A DNA stretch of 64,000 nt from Nocardia sp. NBC_01730 (GTDB lineage: Bacteria; Actinomycetota; Actinomycetes; Mycobacteriales; Mycobacteriaceae): NCBI RefSeq assembly GCF_035920445.1, contig NZ_CP109162.1, positions 930,001 through 994,000 of the forward strand, given 5' to 3'. A program made the translations under genes and the position numbers. Below the pieces are notes generated by a model. That model made no database searches, was not told where the DNA came from, and saw nothing but the letters and a program-made list of their open reading frames with translations. Shown piece by piece: positions 23,393 to 31,352 of the stretch (position 1 is the first letter of the stretch; each line of letters begins with the position of its first letter).

Positions 23393-23420
23393 ACCGTCTC
23401 ATCCGGTTTGACAGTTACCG

Positions 23421-23423
23421 AAA
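23421..23423. repeat. Right 3-bp target-site duplication (AAA) of the IS
   Basis: Partner of the AAA at 21852-21854. It directly adjoins the 3' part of the split SDR gene. Confidence 0.8.
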
Positions 23424-23794
23424 TGCTCGCCCACGGGCACGGCTCACTCGTAAACATCGCCTCCAGCGCGGGCCTTATCGGCACACCTGGATACATTGGA
23501 TACAACGCGTCGAAGTTCGCTGAGATCGGTCTGACCAAGAGCGCGGCACTGGACTACGCCAAGCAGAACATCCGCGTGAACGCGGTCTGCCCGGCGCTGG
23601 TCAACACTCCGCTGATCGCCGACATGGCCGATGAGAACCCGCAATGGCGTACGACGTTGGACGCCGCCCACCCAATCGGCCGCATCGCCGAACCATCCGA
23701 GATCGCCGACGTGGTGGTGTGGCTGTGCTCGGACAAGTCCAGCTTCGTCACCGGGGTCGCACTGCCTGTCGAAGGCGGTTACACCGCCCAATAG
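23424..23794 (+). pseudogene. Short-chain dehydrogenase/reductase, 3' part, beyond the IS
   Basis: About 123 residues continue the gene begun at 21458: GSLVNIASSAGLIG holds the catalytic Ser, YNASKFAEIG the Tyr-Lys pair, then NAVCPALVNTPL and a closing PVEGGYTAQ. No start codon of its own is convincing; an in-frame ATG lies at 23423 just inside the junction. Before interruption the gene sat behind the aldo/keto reductase, so both may have belonged to one small oxidoreductase operon. Confidence 0.92.
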
Positions 23795-23961
23795 CCGGAA
23801 AGCTGCGCTTGACCGGTGCCATGTCGGGCCCAATCGAGTGGCACCGCGCCTCATTCGGTGTGTGGCGCCGGTATTCGTCGAAATCGTCGGGCCCACTGGC
23901 GCGGCCGAGGTAACTGCTGAACGTCGGCCTCTGGCATATCAGTGAACATCAGCGTTTGGTT

Positions 23962-24540
23962 CTACTCCATCGGCACGGCACCAGGACGAGCCGCAAGCCC
24001 GTCCAGCAGTAAGCCAAGCAATCGAGTGGCCAGCTCTCGCTGGTGCTCGTGTCCGCTAATGAGTGTGACTCCGCCGAGCGCCATCAGCGCATCGGACGAC
24101 GAGACGTCTGCGCGGAATTGCCCTGCGGAAATGCCGGCGTCCAGTAGTTCGGTGACAGCACCCGCGAGCGCCTCCCGACTGTGCAGGCGAAGTCCCTCGC
24201 GGGTCGCGAGGATCGCCGGCAGCGCGTCGGCCATGCCCTGCTTGGTGAGCATGTAGTCGACGAACCGCTCCATCCATGTGCGCATGGCGTCAACCGGGGC
24301 AAGTTCATGGAGGAGGCTCGACGCGGAGTCGCACAGAAGGTCGGTCGTGCTCCGATAGGTGGCCTCGATCAGATCCTCCCGAGTGGGGAACCGGCGGTAG
24401 AGCGTGGCGATACCGACCCCCGCCTCGGCGGCGATCGCCTTCAGTGAGGTGTCCGCGCCCTCGCGTGCGAACACGTGGGCGGCAACCTCCAGCAGGCGGT
24501 CGTAGTTGGCCTGGGCATCGGCGCGAAGCGAGCGTGCCAT
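23962..24540 (-). CDS. TetR/AcrR-family transcriptional repressor
   Basis: 192 residues, a normal TetR length. The N-terminal HTH is clear: YDRLLEVAAHVFAREGADTS then AGVGIATLYRRFPTREDLI. The C-terminal half is an all-helical ligand domain of a common actinobacterial type. An AAGGAGGA site lies five bases before the ATG. It is divergent from the SDR gene at 24675, and the shared 134-bp gap holds a perfect 20-bp palindrome close to its own start. It probably represses itself and the SDR until an unknown small ligand binds. Confidence 0.93.
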   Translation of the reverse strand: MARSLRADAQANYDRLLEVAAHVFAREGADTSLKAIAAEAGVGIATLYRRFPTREDLIEATYRSTTDLLCDSASSLLHELAPVDAMRTWMERFVDYMLTKQGMADALPAILATREGLRLHSREALAGAVTELLDAGISAGQFRADVSSSDALMALGGVTLISGHEHQRELATRLLGLLLDGLAARPGAVPME

Positions 24541-24552
24541 GTTCCTCCTTGC

Positions 24553-24572
24553 AAGCGGATGCGCATCCGCTT
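24553..24572. promoter_or_regulatory. Perfect 20-bp palindrome, likely TetR operator
   Basis: AAGCGGATGC is followed directly by its exact reverse complement. The site lies 13 bases upstream of the TetR start codon, in the divergent gap. Size and place fit a TetR-family operator that would block both promoters. Confidence 0.8.
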
Positions 24573-24589
24573 ACGCTGGTCCGATAACC

Positions 24590-24611
24590 GGATGCGACTC
24601 CACTTGCATCC
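24590..24611. promoter_or_regulatory. Second inverted repeat sharing the operator half-site
   Basis: GGATGC and GCATCC recur here as 6-bp arms 10 bases apart, the same core as in the 24553 palindrome. This may be a second, weaker binding site for the same TetR protein on the SDR side. Confidence 0.5.
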
Positions 24612-24674
24612 TAGTTCAGCACCCCATGAGACCGACAGCGAAGTTCCCAGGGTGGACGAGAGAAGGGCAGGACA

Positions 24675-25616
24675 ATGACAGAACGCATCACGACGCCGTT
24701 CGGCGCACAGTCGACCGCCGATGAGGTGATCGCGGGCGTCGACCTCACCGGACGTCGCGCGATCGTGACGGGAGGCGCCGGCGGCCTGGGCCGGGAGACC
24801 ACGCGAGCGCTGGCGTCAGCCGGGGCGGATGTCACGATCGCGGCACGCGACCTCGACGCGGCCGCGCAGGCCGCGCACGAGATCAGTGCGACGACCTCCA
24901 AACCGAATGTTCACGCGGCGCGTCTGGACCTCGCCGACCTCTCGTCGGTTGCCGAGTTCGTGAAGGGCTGGACGGGTCCGCTGGACATCTTGGTCAACAA
25001 CGCGGGCATCATGGCGAATCCCGAGCAGCACACGCCCGAGGGCCGTGAACTCCAGTTCGCGACGAACCACCTCGGCCACTTCGCGCTCACCGTAGGCCTC
25101 CACGACGCGCTCGAGGCCGCTGGGCACGCCCGCGTGGTGGTGCTGAGCTCGGTCGGGCACGTCAACGGTCCCGTTCGCTTCGACGACTTCGACTTCGTCA
25201 AGGAGCCCTATAACCCGTGGCTCGCTTACGCACAGTCGAAGACGGCCCACATCCTCTTCGCGGTTGAGGCGTCGAAGAGGTGGGCCGCGGACGGCATTGT
25301 GGTCAACGCGCTCAACCCGGGCCGCATCTGGGAGACCAACCTGGGCCGCCACATCGACGCCCCGCCGCCGACTTTCGACCCCTCGGGCAAGACCGGTGTG
25401 GTGGAGAAGAACATCGCACAGGGAGCCGCGACGTCGGTCTTGCTCGCTGCGTCCCCGCTTGTCGAGGACGTGACGGGCACCTATTTCGAGGACTGTCAGG
25501 AGGCCGAACCGTTCATCCCCGGAGTCCGCCGAGGCGTGGCGGACTACGCCCTCGACCCGGGCAATGCTCGTCGGCTGTGGGACCTCTCCATCGAGTTGAC
25601 CGGGGTCAGCAAGTGA
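24675..25616 (+). CDS. Short-chain dehydrogenase/reductase, retinol-dehydrogenase-like
   Basis: 313 residues. The Rossmann motif is GGAGGLGRET, followed by ARDLDAAAQ, NNAGIMANPEQ and the substrate-side NHLGHFALT. The catalytic residues are Ser in VLSSVGHVNG and Tyr-Lys in YAQSKTA. The length and NxGIM pattern match the actinobacterial SDRs annotated as retinol or oxidoreductase-like enzymes; the true substrate is unknown. The gene is divergent from the TetR gene and very likely under its control. Its stop overlaps the GTG of another SDR that is broken off after 26 codons, so it was first in an operon of at least two oxidoreductases. Confidence 0.93.
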   Translation: MTERITTPFGAQSTADEVIAGVDLTGRRAIVTGGAGGLGRETTRALASAGADVTIAARDLDAAAQAAHEISATTSKPNVHAARLDLADLSSVAEFVKGWTGPLDILVNNAGIMANPEQHTPEGRELQFATNHLGHFALTVGLHDALEAAGHARVVVLSSVGHVNGPVRFDDFDFVKEPYNPWLAYAQSKTAHILFAVEASKRWAADGIVVNALNPGRIWETNLGRHIDAPPPTFDPSGKTGVVEKNIAQGAATSVLLAASPLVEDVTGTYFEDCQEAEPFIPGVRRGVADYALDPGNARRLWDLSIELTGVSK

Positions 25617-25692
25617 GCGGGGAGCTCGAAGGGACCCGCGCCTTCATCACGGGAGGCGGCACCGGCATCGGCCAGGCCAGCGCCATCGATGT
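25613..25692 (+). pseudogene. N-terminal stub of a second short-chain dehydrogenase
   Basis: A GTG overlapping the previous stop begins SGELEGTRAFITGGGTGIGQ, an unmistakable SDR cofactor-binding start. Homology ends at about 25690, where unrelated antisense sequence begins. Only about 26 of some 250 codons remain. The overlap shows it was translationally coupled to the upstream SDR. Confidence 0.8.
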
Positions 25693-25730
25693 ATTGTGCG
25701 CCATCGGTATTGGCAGCGCGTCAGGTCCTG

Positions 25731-25997
25731 TCACACCTCGACCAGCGTCAGTGGGCGGACCGTCAGCCGGGCGTGGCTGGGGCGGACCTGGCGACGCAGT
25801 GCGGAGGTGGCCGCGCCGCTGTCGGCACGCTCGCGCGCATAGCCGACGGTCAGATGCGCGGGGCGGGTGTCGTAGTCCACGGCGCCACGGCCAGCGACCT
25901 GCGTGATCGGCTCGCGCAGCGAGTCGATCAGCGCGTCCACCGGCGCGTCGGGGTACACGTCCATCAGCACACCGGACGAAGTCGCGGCACTTGCCAT
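25731..25997 (-). pseudogene. 2'-5' RNA ligase-like protein, C-terminal fragment
   Basis: 88 codons on the minus strand. DVYPDAPVDALIDSLREPIT is followed by PAHLTVGYARERADSG, which holds the second HxT motif of the 2H phosphoesterase superfamily, then ALRRQVRPSHARLTV near the end. Intact relatives are about 180-200 residues with two HxT motifs, so the N-terminal half and first motif are gone. The function named is that of the family only. Confidence 0.6.
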
Positions 25998-26080
25998 GCC
26001 CCGCGTGGATCGTGTCGGACTCTTGCTGTAGACATGTCTCGCGCACGACCAATGCGATGAATTGCTCCGTGTCCCTTATC

Positions 26081-26222
26081 CGTTGATCCGCGACGGGCAC
26101 CGCACCGACGCACCCGGACCCGCGACCACCACGCCCGCGGCGCCATCAGCCGATGCCGGGGCGTGAGCCAGCCACGTCATGAACAGGGCGAACTGCTCAA
26201 CCCCGGTGAGTTTGCCGTCCGG
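26081..26222 (-). pseudogene. Tyrosine-recombinase-like fragment, inverted piece
   Basis: The minus strand reads TGVEQFALFMTWLAHAP, then GVVVAGPGASVRCPSRING and a stop. This resembles the N-terminal core-binding region of actinobacterial phage-type integrases just before the catalytic domain. It is cut at both ends and lies opposite in orientation to the adjoining integrase-like piece on the plus strand. Confidence 0.5.
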
Positions 26223-26335
26223 GCAGCGGTATTGGACGGTGCTGGACGAGGAGTTGCGGATTGTCGGTGTCGCAGAGCAGTTTCTGCGGCATCTGCGGTT
26301 CGGCCGTGACGCGGCCGAATCGGCGGCGAGATCGA
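26200..26335 (+). pseudogene. Tyrosine-recombinase-like N-terminal fragment
   Basis: RYWTVLDEELRIVGVAEQFL continues into RHLRFGRDAAES, the opening of the same kind of integrase as the inverted piece next to it, then loses similarity. The pieces on opposite strands overlap at 26200-26222, which suggests a small inversion inside one former gene. Confidence 0.5.
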
Positions 26336-26339
26336 AATC

Positions 26340-27005
26340 GTGGCCTTCCGCTCGGGTCGAGCCAACACGTTCCTGGAGCTCGAAGAACACCAACGTCAGC
26401 TGCGGCGTTGCCTGACCGATGACAGCCTGGCAATGGAGGTCCGCCTCGCAGGCGCGCTGATCCGGCTCTACGCCACTGCGCTCAACCACCTCGTCGAACT
26501 CACCGTCGACCGATTCCACCGCGACAACCACCACGCTTATCTGACCATCGACAAACATCCAGTTCTGTTGCCGCCCAGCCTGGCTCGGCTCGTCGAGCAA
26601 CTGATCGAACAACGTGTACATAAGCCCCTGATCCCCGTCGCCGGCGAGTCCATCTACCTATTCCCCGGTAGACCAGCCAACCGGCAACGCCAACCCCACT
26701 CGCTGCGCCAACTACTCACCGCGAACGGGCTCCCCAACCTGAGCGCACGGAACACCGCGATGATCACCATCGGGGCTGACCTACCGCCCACGGTGGTCGC
26801 CGACCTGCTCGCGATCCACCCCGCCACCGCCGAGAGATGGGCGAAATTCGCTCAAAGCAGCTGGTCGGACTACCTTGCCGCGCGCGCCGCTCTCGCCGAG
26901 CCAGCTCCGCCCGAACCGCGTGCAGACTTATCTGGCCCCCTCAGTGCGGCCATACGGAAGAAGAGGACAGTCGACGGTCCAACATCAGAATGCCAGGCAC
27001 CATGA
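26340..27005 (+). pseudogene. Integrase/recombinase-like protein, C-terminal half
   Basis: 221 codons. LAMEVRLAGALIRLYATAL, VDRFHRDNHHAYLTIDKHP, LPPSLARLVEQLI, LPNLSARNTAMITIGADLPP and HPATAERWAKFAQSSWSDYL read like the C-terminal half of an actinobacterial recombinase-like family with a degenerate tyrosine-recombinase fold. No complete R-HxxR-Y set is visible. Similarity fades after WSDYLAARAA. The N-terminal half is missing here, and a matching N-terminal fragment of what looks like the same family occurs at 60286. Confidence 0.55.
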
Positions 27006-27717
27006 TCAAAGACCCTGCGGCGGTTCGCGCTTCGTCTGCCGCGAGACCGCAGCATCGTCTGTGCCGACTTCGGTACGTCTTTCCGGGGGCGGTGGCATTG
27101 CGATGACCGATGTCACCGCCCCCGGCAGGGCCTCTACATCTCTGACTCTTGACCAACTGTAAGTGACCAAAAGCGGCTGCCTGGGAAGACCCTCGACACC
27201 GGGTCGGAAACGGATCTCGAATTCTGCCACCGGCGGTGACCTCAGTCATGTCGATGTCATCGCACTTCGGAAAGACGTACTGACATCGGCAGAACGTTCA
27301 CTCGACGGTGCTCGTAATTGTCACTCCCGGAGCACACGTGGCCTATCACACCTGAATCTCTTCCGGCTTCGATGGTTGACCAAAGCTCGCTATTCGCACG
27401 TTTGCCTGCACAGCGGTGTTTCGAATCGTTTCGACGACTCGCGTGGAAGATGTTTGCGCAGGTACAGCGAGTACGCGAATATGAGCTCGCGGTAGTTGTT
27501 CACCCCCCGCAAATGACATCTATCGAGTCACTCTCGTTCTACTGGTGCTCCACGGCTCTAATGGTTCATCGGTAATTGACCCAAAGAGCGCAGGCGCCCA
27601 CGGGCCGGAAGCCCTGCTGCAACCGTCTCTCGGGGCGGACTCGAGATCGGAGTTCTTCACCGCGCGGTTCTCCCGCGCGGGTTGATTTACCTGGATGCGC
27701 GACGAAAGGTTTCCGTT
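27006..27717. other. Gene-free 0.7 kb upstream of the glycosyltransferase operon
   Basis: No recognisable protein or RNA on either strand. It is somewhat less GC-rich than the flanks and probably contains the promoter and leader of the glycosyltransferase operon. No clear promoter was identified. Confidence 0.4.
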
Positions 27718-29133
27718 GTGACCTCGTTAGATGCCATTGTGCGAAGCGTCGCCCTCATCATATTCGTGATCACGATGGCCTATAATGGGCCGCTCGTCGT
27801 CATGGGAGTCCTGTTCGCGCGCCGCGCCGATGGATCGCTGGGGAAACAGCTCGCGTTGGAAGACGGGCCGCCTGTCGTGGTGCCTGCGGGATGGAGTGTG
27901 TTCGTCCTGGTCCCGTGTTTGAATGAAGCGAAGGTCATCGCGAACACGGTGCATTGCCTGCTCAACTCCCAGCCTGGAGTTCGGGTCATCGTTGTCGATG
28001 ACGGCAGTGATGACGACACAGCTGACCTCGCCGAAGCCACAGGTGCGGGCCGAATCGCCGTTGTGCAGCGGACGCTGCCAGAGGCGCGACGCGGGAAGGG
28101 AGCCGCTCTCAACGCGGGTCTGCGCTATATACGCAGCCGCGTCGAGAACGAGGGCCTGGAACCGGGGCGGGTGCTGGTGTGCGTACTAGACGCCGACGGT
28201 CGGATGACGCCGGGTGCGGTCGCCTGTGTTACCGAGCTGTTCGAACAGGCCGAGGTCGGCGGTGCTCAGTTGGCGGTGCGAATTCGTGGCCGCGACAACG
28301 TGGCGCTGCGGTTCCAGGACATCGAGTTCTGGGCACTAAGTGCGCTCAGCCAGTTCGGCCGTGTCGCAATGGGGGCCGTGAGTATGGGCGGCAACGGCCA
28401 GTTCACCCGCTTGTCCGCATTGGACGACGTCGGGGAGCGGCCGTGGTCGGACTCGCTGACCGAGGATCTGGATCTGGGCATCAGTCTGGCGGTCGAGGGC
28501 TGGACGGTCACCTCGACAATGGGCGCCTTCGTATCTCAGCAGGGCCTGAGCGACGCTCGTCGGCTGCTGCGGCAGCGCACCCGCTGGTTTCAGGGCCATA
28601 TGAGTGCCATGGTGCGCCTGCCCGAACTGTGGTCAGCGTCGGGGATCAGGCTCACGGTCCGGGCGGAGCTCACCGGATATCTATTCATGCCCTACCTGAT
28701 CACCTTGCCCTGGTCGGTTATCCAGCAGTATCTGCTTATTCGCTTGGTGTGCGGGCCCAACTCGGGACTGTTCGATCTGGCGACCGGCCCGGTGTGGGTG
28801 CAGGTTCTGAGTGGTATGGGGTTGTATGCGTTGACTTTTGGGTGTTTCCTGGTCTGGGCTCTGATGTACTGGCGGCGCACAGGCGATCAGCCGTTAGGGA
28901 AATCAGTCGCCTATCTCCACGCCCAACCGATATGGATGTACATCGCCTTCATTGCGGCCTGGCGAGCAGTGTGGCGCATACTCAGCCGACGCAGGGGCTG
29001 GAACAAAACCGAACGTGTCGAAGAAAACCCCGTCGCCGCAACCTCCCGTAATGCGGCCATATCGCCATTCATAAGCTCGACCGCTGGCGAGTATGCCAGT
29101 TCGGCCAAGGCCGAAAGCGCGGCAGACCTATGA
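27718..29133 (+). CDS. Membrane family-2 glycosyltransferase, processive type
   Basis: 471 residues from the GTG at 27718, chosen because GAAAGG sits 9 bases upstream; an in-frame TTG lies at 27682. An N-terminal membrane helix (VALIIFVITMAYNGPLVVMG) is followed by the GT-A domain: VDDGSDDDTA, the DAD metal site, the acceptor-side TEDLDLG and QRTRW. The QxxRW motif marks polysaccharide synthases of the cellulose/hyaluronan/chitin type. Two to three membrane helices follow (YLFMPYLITLPWSVI, LYALTFGCFLVWALMY, IWMYIAFIAAW). Its stop overlaps the start of the UDP-GlcNAc 2-epimerase by ATGA, so the pair probably makes and polymerises an N-acetylhexosamine sugar at the plasma membrane. The donor is inferred from the neighbour. 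Confidence 0.9.
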   Translation: MTSLDAIVRSVALIIFVITMAYNGPLVVMGVLFARRADGSLGKQLALEDGPPVVVPAGWSVFVLVPCLNEAKVIANTVHCLLNSQPGVRVIVVDDGSDDDTADLAEATGAGRIAVVQRTLPEARRGKGAALNAGLRYIRSRVENEGLEPGRVLVCVLDADGRMTPGAVACVTELFEQAEVGGAQLAVRIRGRDNVALRFQDIEFWALSALSQFGRVAMGAVSMGGNGQFTRLSALDDVGERPWSDSLTEDLDLGISLAVEGWTVTSTMGAFVSQQGLSDARRLLRQRTRWFQGHMSAMVRLPELWSASGIRLTVRAELTGYLFMPYLITLPWSVIQQYLLIRLVCGPNSGLFDLATGPVWVQVLSGMGLYALTFGCFLVWALMYWRRTGDQPLGKSVAYLHAQPIWMYIAFIAAWRAVWRILSRRRGWNKTERVEENPVAATSRNAAISPFISSTAGEYASSAKAESAADL

Positions 29134-30284
29134 CCGCCGACATGATCGATGCCCCGGTGCGCGCGATGCTCGTTCTCGGCACACGGCCCGAAGCGATCAA
29201 GCTGGCTCCCGTGGTCCGCGCCATGACCGCCTCCGCGCTCTTCGAACCGCTCGTGGTGACCACCGGTCAGCACCGCGAGATGCTGCACCAGATGCTGGAC
29301 CTGTTCCAGGTATGCGACCGTATCGAGCTCGATGTGATGCGCGAGCGCCAACAGTTGGCCACCCTGACCGCCCGGTTGGTCGACGGTCTCGGTGCGGTGA
29401 TCCGGGAGCAGCAGCCCGATTTCGTTGTCGTCCAAGGCGATACGACGACCGCGCTGTCCGGCGCCCTGGCCGCCTTCTACGAGCGCGTTCCGGTCGCCCA
29501 TGTGGAGGCAGGCCTACGAACCGGCTTGGCGGACAACCCATTTCCCGAGGAAATCAACCGCAGACTCATCGGACGGATGGCTCGATGGCACTTCGCCCCC
29601 ACCTCCCGCGCCGCCGGCTATCTGAAGGCCGAGGGTGTACCGGAGTCGACGGTATTCACCACCGGTAACACCGTCATCGACAATCTGTTGTGGGTCTTGT
29701 CCCGGGGTGAGGGGCGCAGCCAATTCAGCAGCGGCCTGCGGCACGTCTTACTCACCCTGCACCGCCGGGAGAACCAAGGCGACACAATGCGTAGCATGGG
29801 CAGCGCGGTGCGGAGGCTCGCCGATCGGGGCGATGTCGAGATCCTGCTGCCGCTGCACAAAAGTCCAGCCGTCCGGGAGGCATTGCTGCCCGAGCTGACC
29901 GGTCACCCCAACATTCGGGTGGTCGAGCCATTGGGCTATCTCGACTTCGCTGCCACCCTCGCCGCCTGCGATCTTGTGTTGACCGACTCGGGTGGCATTC
30001 AGGAAGAGGCACCGGCCCTCGGCAAGCCAACTTTGGTCTTGCGGACAACTACCGAGCGACCCGAGGCGGTGGAGGTGGGCGCGGCGAAGTTGGTGGGCAC
30101 CACACCCGCCGCCATTGTGGACGCGGCGGCAGCCCTGCTGGATGATCGTGAGGCTTATACGCGAATGGCGACTGCGGGCAACCCTTTCGGGGACGGCCAC
30201 GCCGCCGACCGCATCGTCGCCCAGCTGGCCGCGGACTTCGGGCGCACACCGGCGGACTCCTTGGTCGTGCACATCGGTGGATAG
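29130..30284 (+). CDS. wecB: UDP-N-acetylglucosamine 2-epimerase (non-hydrolysing)
   Basis: 384 residues, the usual length. GTRPEAIKLAPV opens the protein, followed by TGQHREML, QGDTTTALSGALAAF, HVEAGLRTG, NPFPEEINR, HRRENQGD, and TDSGGIQEEAPALGKPTLVL near the end; these are the conserved UDP and catalytic motifs. The cytosolic enzyme interconverts UDP-GlcNAc and UDP-ManNAc. It overlaps the preceding glycosyltransferase by four bases and is followed by no further sugar gene. A ManNAc- or GlcNAc-containing surface polymer is the simplest reading. Confidence 0.95.
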   Translation: MTADMIDAPVRAMLVLGTRPEAIKLAPVVRAMTASALFEPLVVTTGQHREMLHQMLDLFQVCDRIELDVMRERQQLATLTARLVDGLGAVIREQQPDFVVVQGDTTTALSGALAAFYERVPVAHVEAGLRTGLADNPFPEEINRRLIGRMARWHFAPTSRAAGYLKAEGVPESTVFTTGNTVIDNLLWVLSRGEGRSQFSSGLRHVLLTLHRRENQGDTMRSMGSAVRRLADRGDVEILLPLHKSPAVREALLPELTGHPNIRVVEPLGYLDFAATLAACDLVLTDSGGIQEEAPALGKPTLVLRTTTERPEAVEVGAAKLVGTTPAAIVDAAAALLDDREAYTRMATAGNPFGDGHAADRIVAQLAADFGRTPADSLVVHIGG

Positions 30285-30588
30285 GTAGCTGGCCGATCAT
30301 CTGTCCGGCTACCCCCGACCGGTCGTAGCCGAACTTCTATCAGTAACGGCCATTGCTGCGCCTCACGAACACTCAAGTTCCGCCAGTCGCTGGCACCCTT
30401 TACCGTTGATCCGCCTCGACCGTTCGGCGAACGTCCTGTAACTCCGCGTTGCGCGCTGTTCGGACCGGCCGCGGTACTGCCGACTGGATGCGCCGAAACG
30501 CCGACCCCTTCGAAGGAATCCTGGGGACTCTTCCCCCATCGGATGGGTCTCGTATCCTCAGCCAGGCGCTGACGCTGGAGGGGGAATA

Positions 30589-30690
30589 GTGCAGCATTCG
30601 AATAACTACCGTCCGCCAGGTATCAGTCTAAATCAGTTGTGGGAGAAGCAGACTCAGCTCCATCGACCAGCGGGGTTCCGTCGACATTGA
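30589..30690 (+). CDS. Possible 33-residue small protein, unrecognised
   Basis: GGAGGGGGAATA stands directly before a GTG that opens MQHSNNYRPPGISLNQLWEK and ends with a stop 34 codons on. The strong ribosome site is the only support. It could be a real small protein, the truncated head of a lost gene, or chance. Confidence 0.25.
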   Translation: MQHSNNYRPPGISLNQLWEKQTQLHRPAGFRRH

Positions 30691-30737
30691 AGCTGACAGG
30701 CCGTAAAACATCAGGTCAGCGAGGATGGGAAGAGGTG

Positions 30738-30786
30738 GTGTCAGGGCATTGCCCTGACACGCGGATTGGGTAAATTAGCCCTGTTT
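30738..30786 (+). terminator. Strong hairpin plus T-run
   Basis: GTGTCAGGGC and GCCCTGACAC are perfect 10-bp arms with an ATT loop (30738-30760). A second short stem (GGG..CCC) and TTTTT follow at 30768-30786. It sits 450 bases after the epimerase stop and would end any transcript crossing the gap. Confidence 0.55.
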
Positions 30787-31007
30787 TTGTGTCCGGAGGG
30801 GGACACATGCGCTAACCACAGAAATCGACCTGCGGAAGCGGTGAAATTGGCTGCAGGGCGTACTCATTGCTGTGATCTTTCGGCTGACCACGCATCGAGT
30901 GTCCGTGACTTCCAGTACCGGACGGCTACACACGGTGGACCGCGAGCCGACGGGACAGGGCTTCCGCTCATTACCGCATTGATCGGAATCGGCGTCGGCA
31001 TGGCCGG

Positions 31008-31259
31008 GCGGGAGCCCTCGACATCCACAAGAACACCGTCCTCTACCGCCTGCAACAAATCGAAGGCCTGCTGGGCCACCCCATCGGCGACCGCAAACTC
31101 CAACTGGAAATCGCCCTTCGAGTAGTGGCTGCCCTACGGCGACAAGATCCTCACCCCTCAACCGAGGTAGAGCTCGGCCTGCTGTCCGGCACGACGCCAC
31201 AGCCGCGCCCGCTTGCGCCAACTACACTTGGGCACCAAGGACGCCGGGTGTCCAGCTGA
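31008..31259 (+). pseudogene. PucR/CdaR-family regulator, C-terminal HTH remnant
   Basis: The reading frame gives ALDIHKNTVLYRLQQIEGLL then GDRKLQLEIALRVVAAL, the C-terminal HTH_30 of PucR-type regulators, and stops at 31257. Everything before the HTH helix is lost; sequence upstream of about 31008 has no resemblance to the family. It is a cut-off tail, unlike the intact family member at 49878. Confidence 0.8.
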
Positions 31260-31352
31260 AAGTGGCGCCGCAGATCACCGCAATGCCGCGCGCCAACAAA
31301 ACCTGGACCGGTTGTGGGGTTCGGGCAATGGGTGTACGTGAGGATGGTGGCG

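Larger units (their letters stand above)
21855..23420 (+). mobile_element. IS3-family insertion sequence (1,566 bp) inside an SDR gene
   Basis: The boundaries are set by the AAA duplication and by restoration of the interrupted gene. The ends are imperfect inverted repeats: CTGTGAGACTGAG at 21861 pairs loosely with CTGTCAAACCGG read from the right end (23414 leftwards), followed by a shared GAGAC. Inside are two consecutive genes, an HTH/coiled-coil OrfA and a DDE OrfB, the standard IS3 layout. They overlap by GTGA, which suggests coupling rather than a visible slippery site. OrfB carries a frameshift, so this copy is probably not autonomous. Confidence 0.9.
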
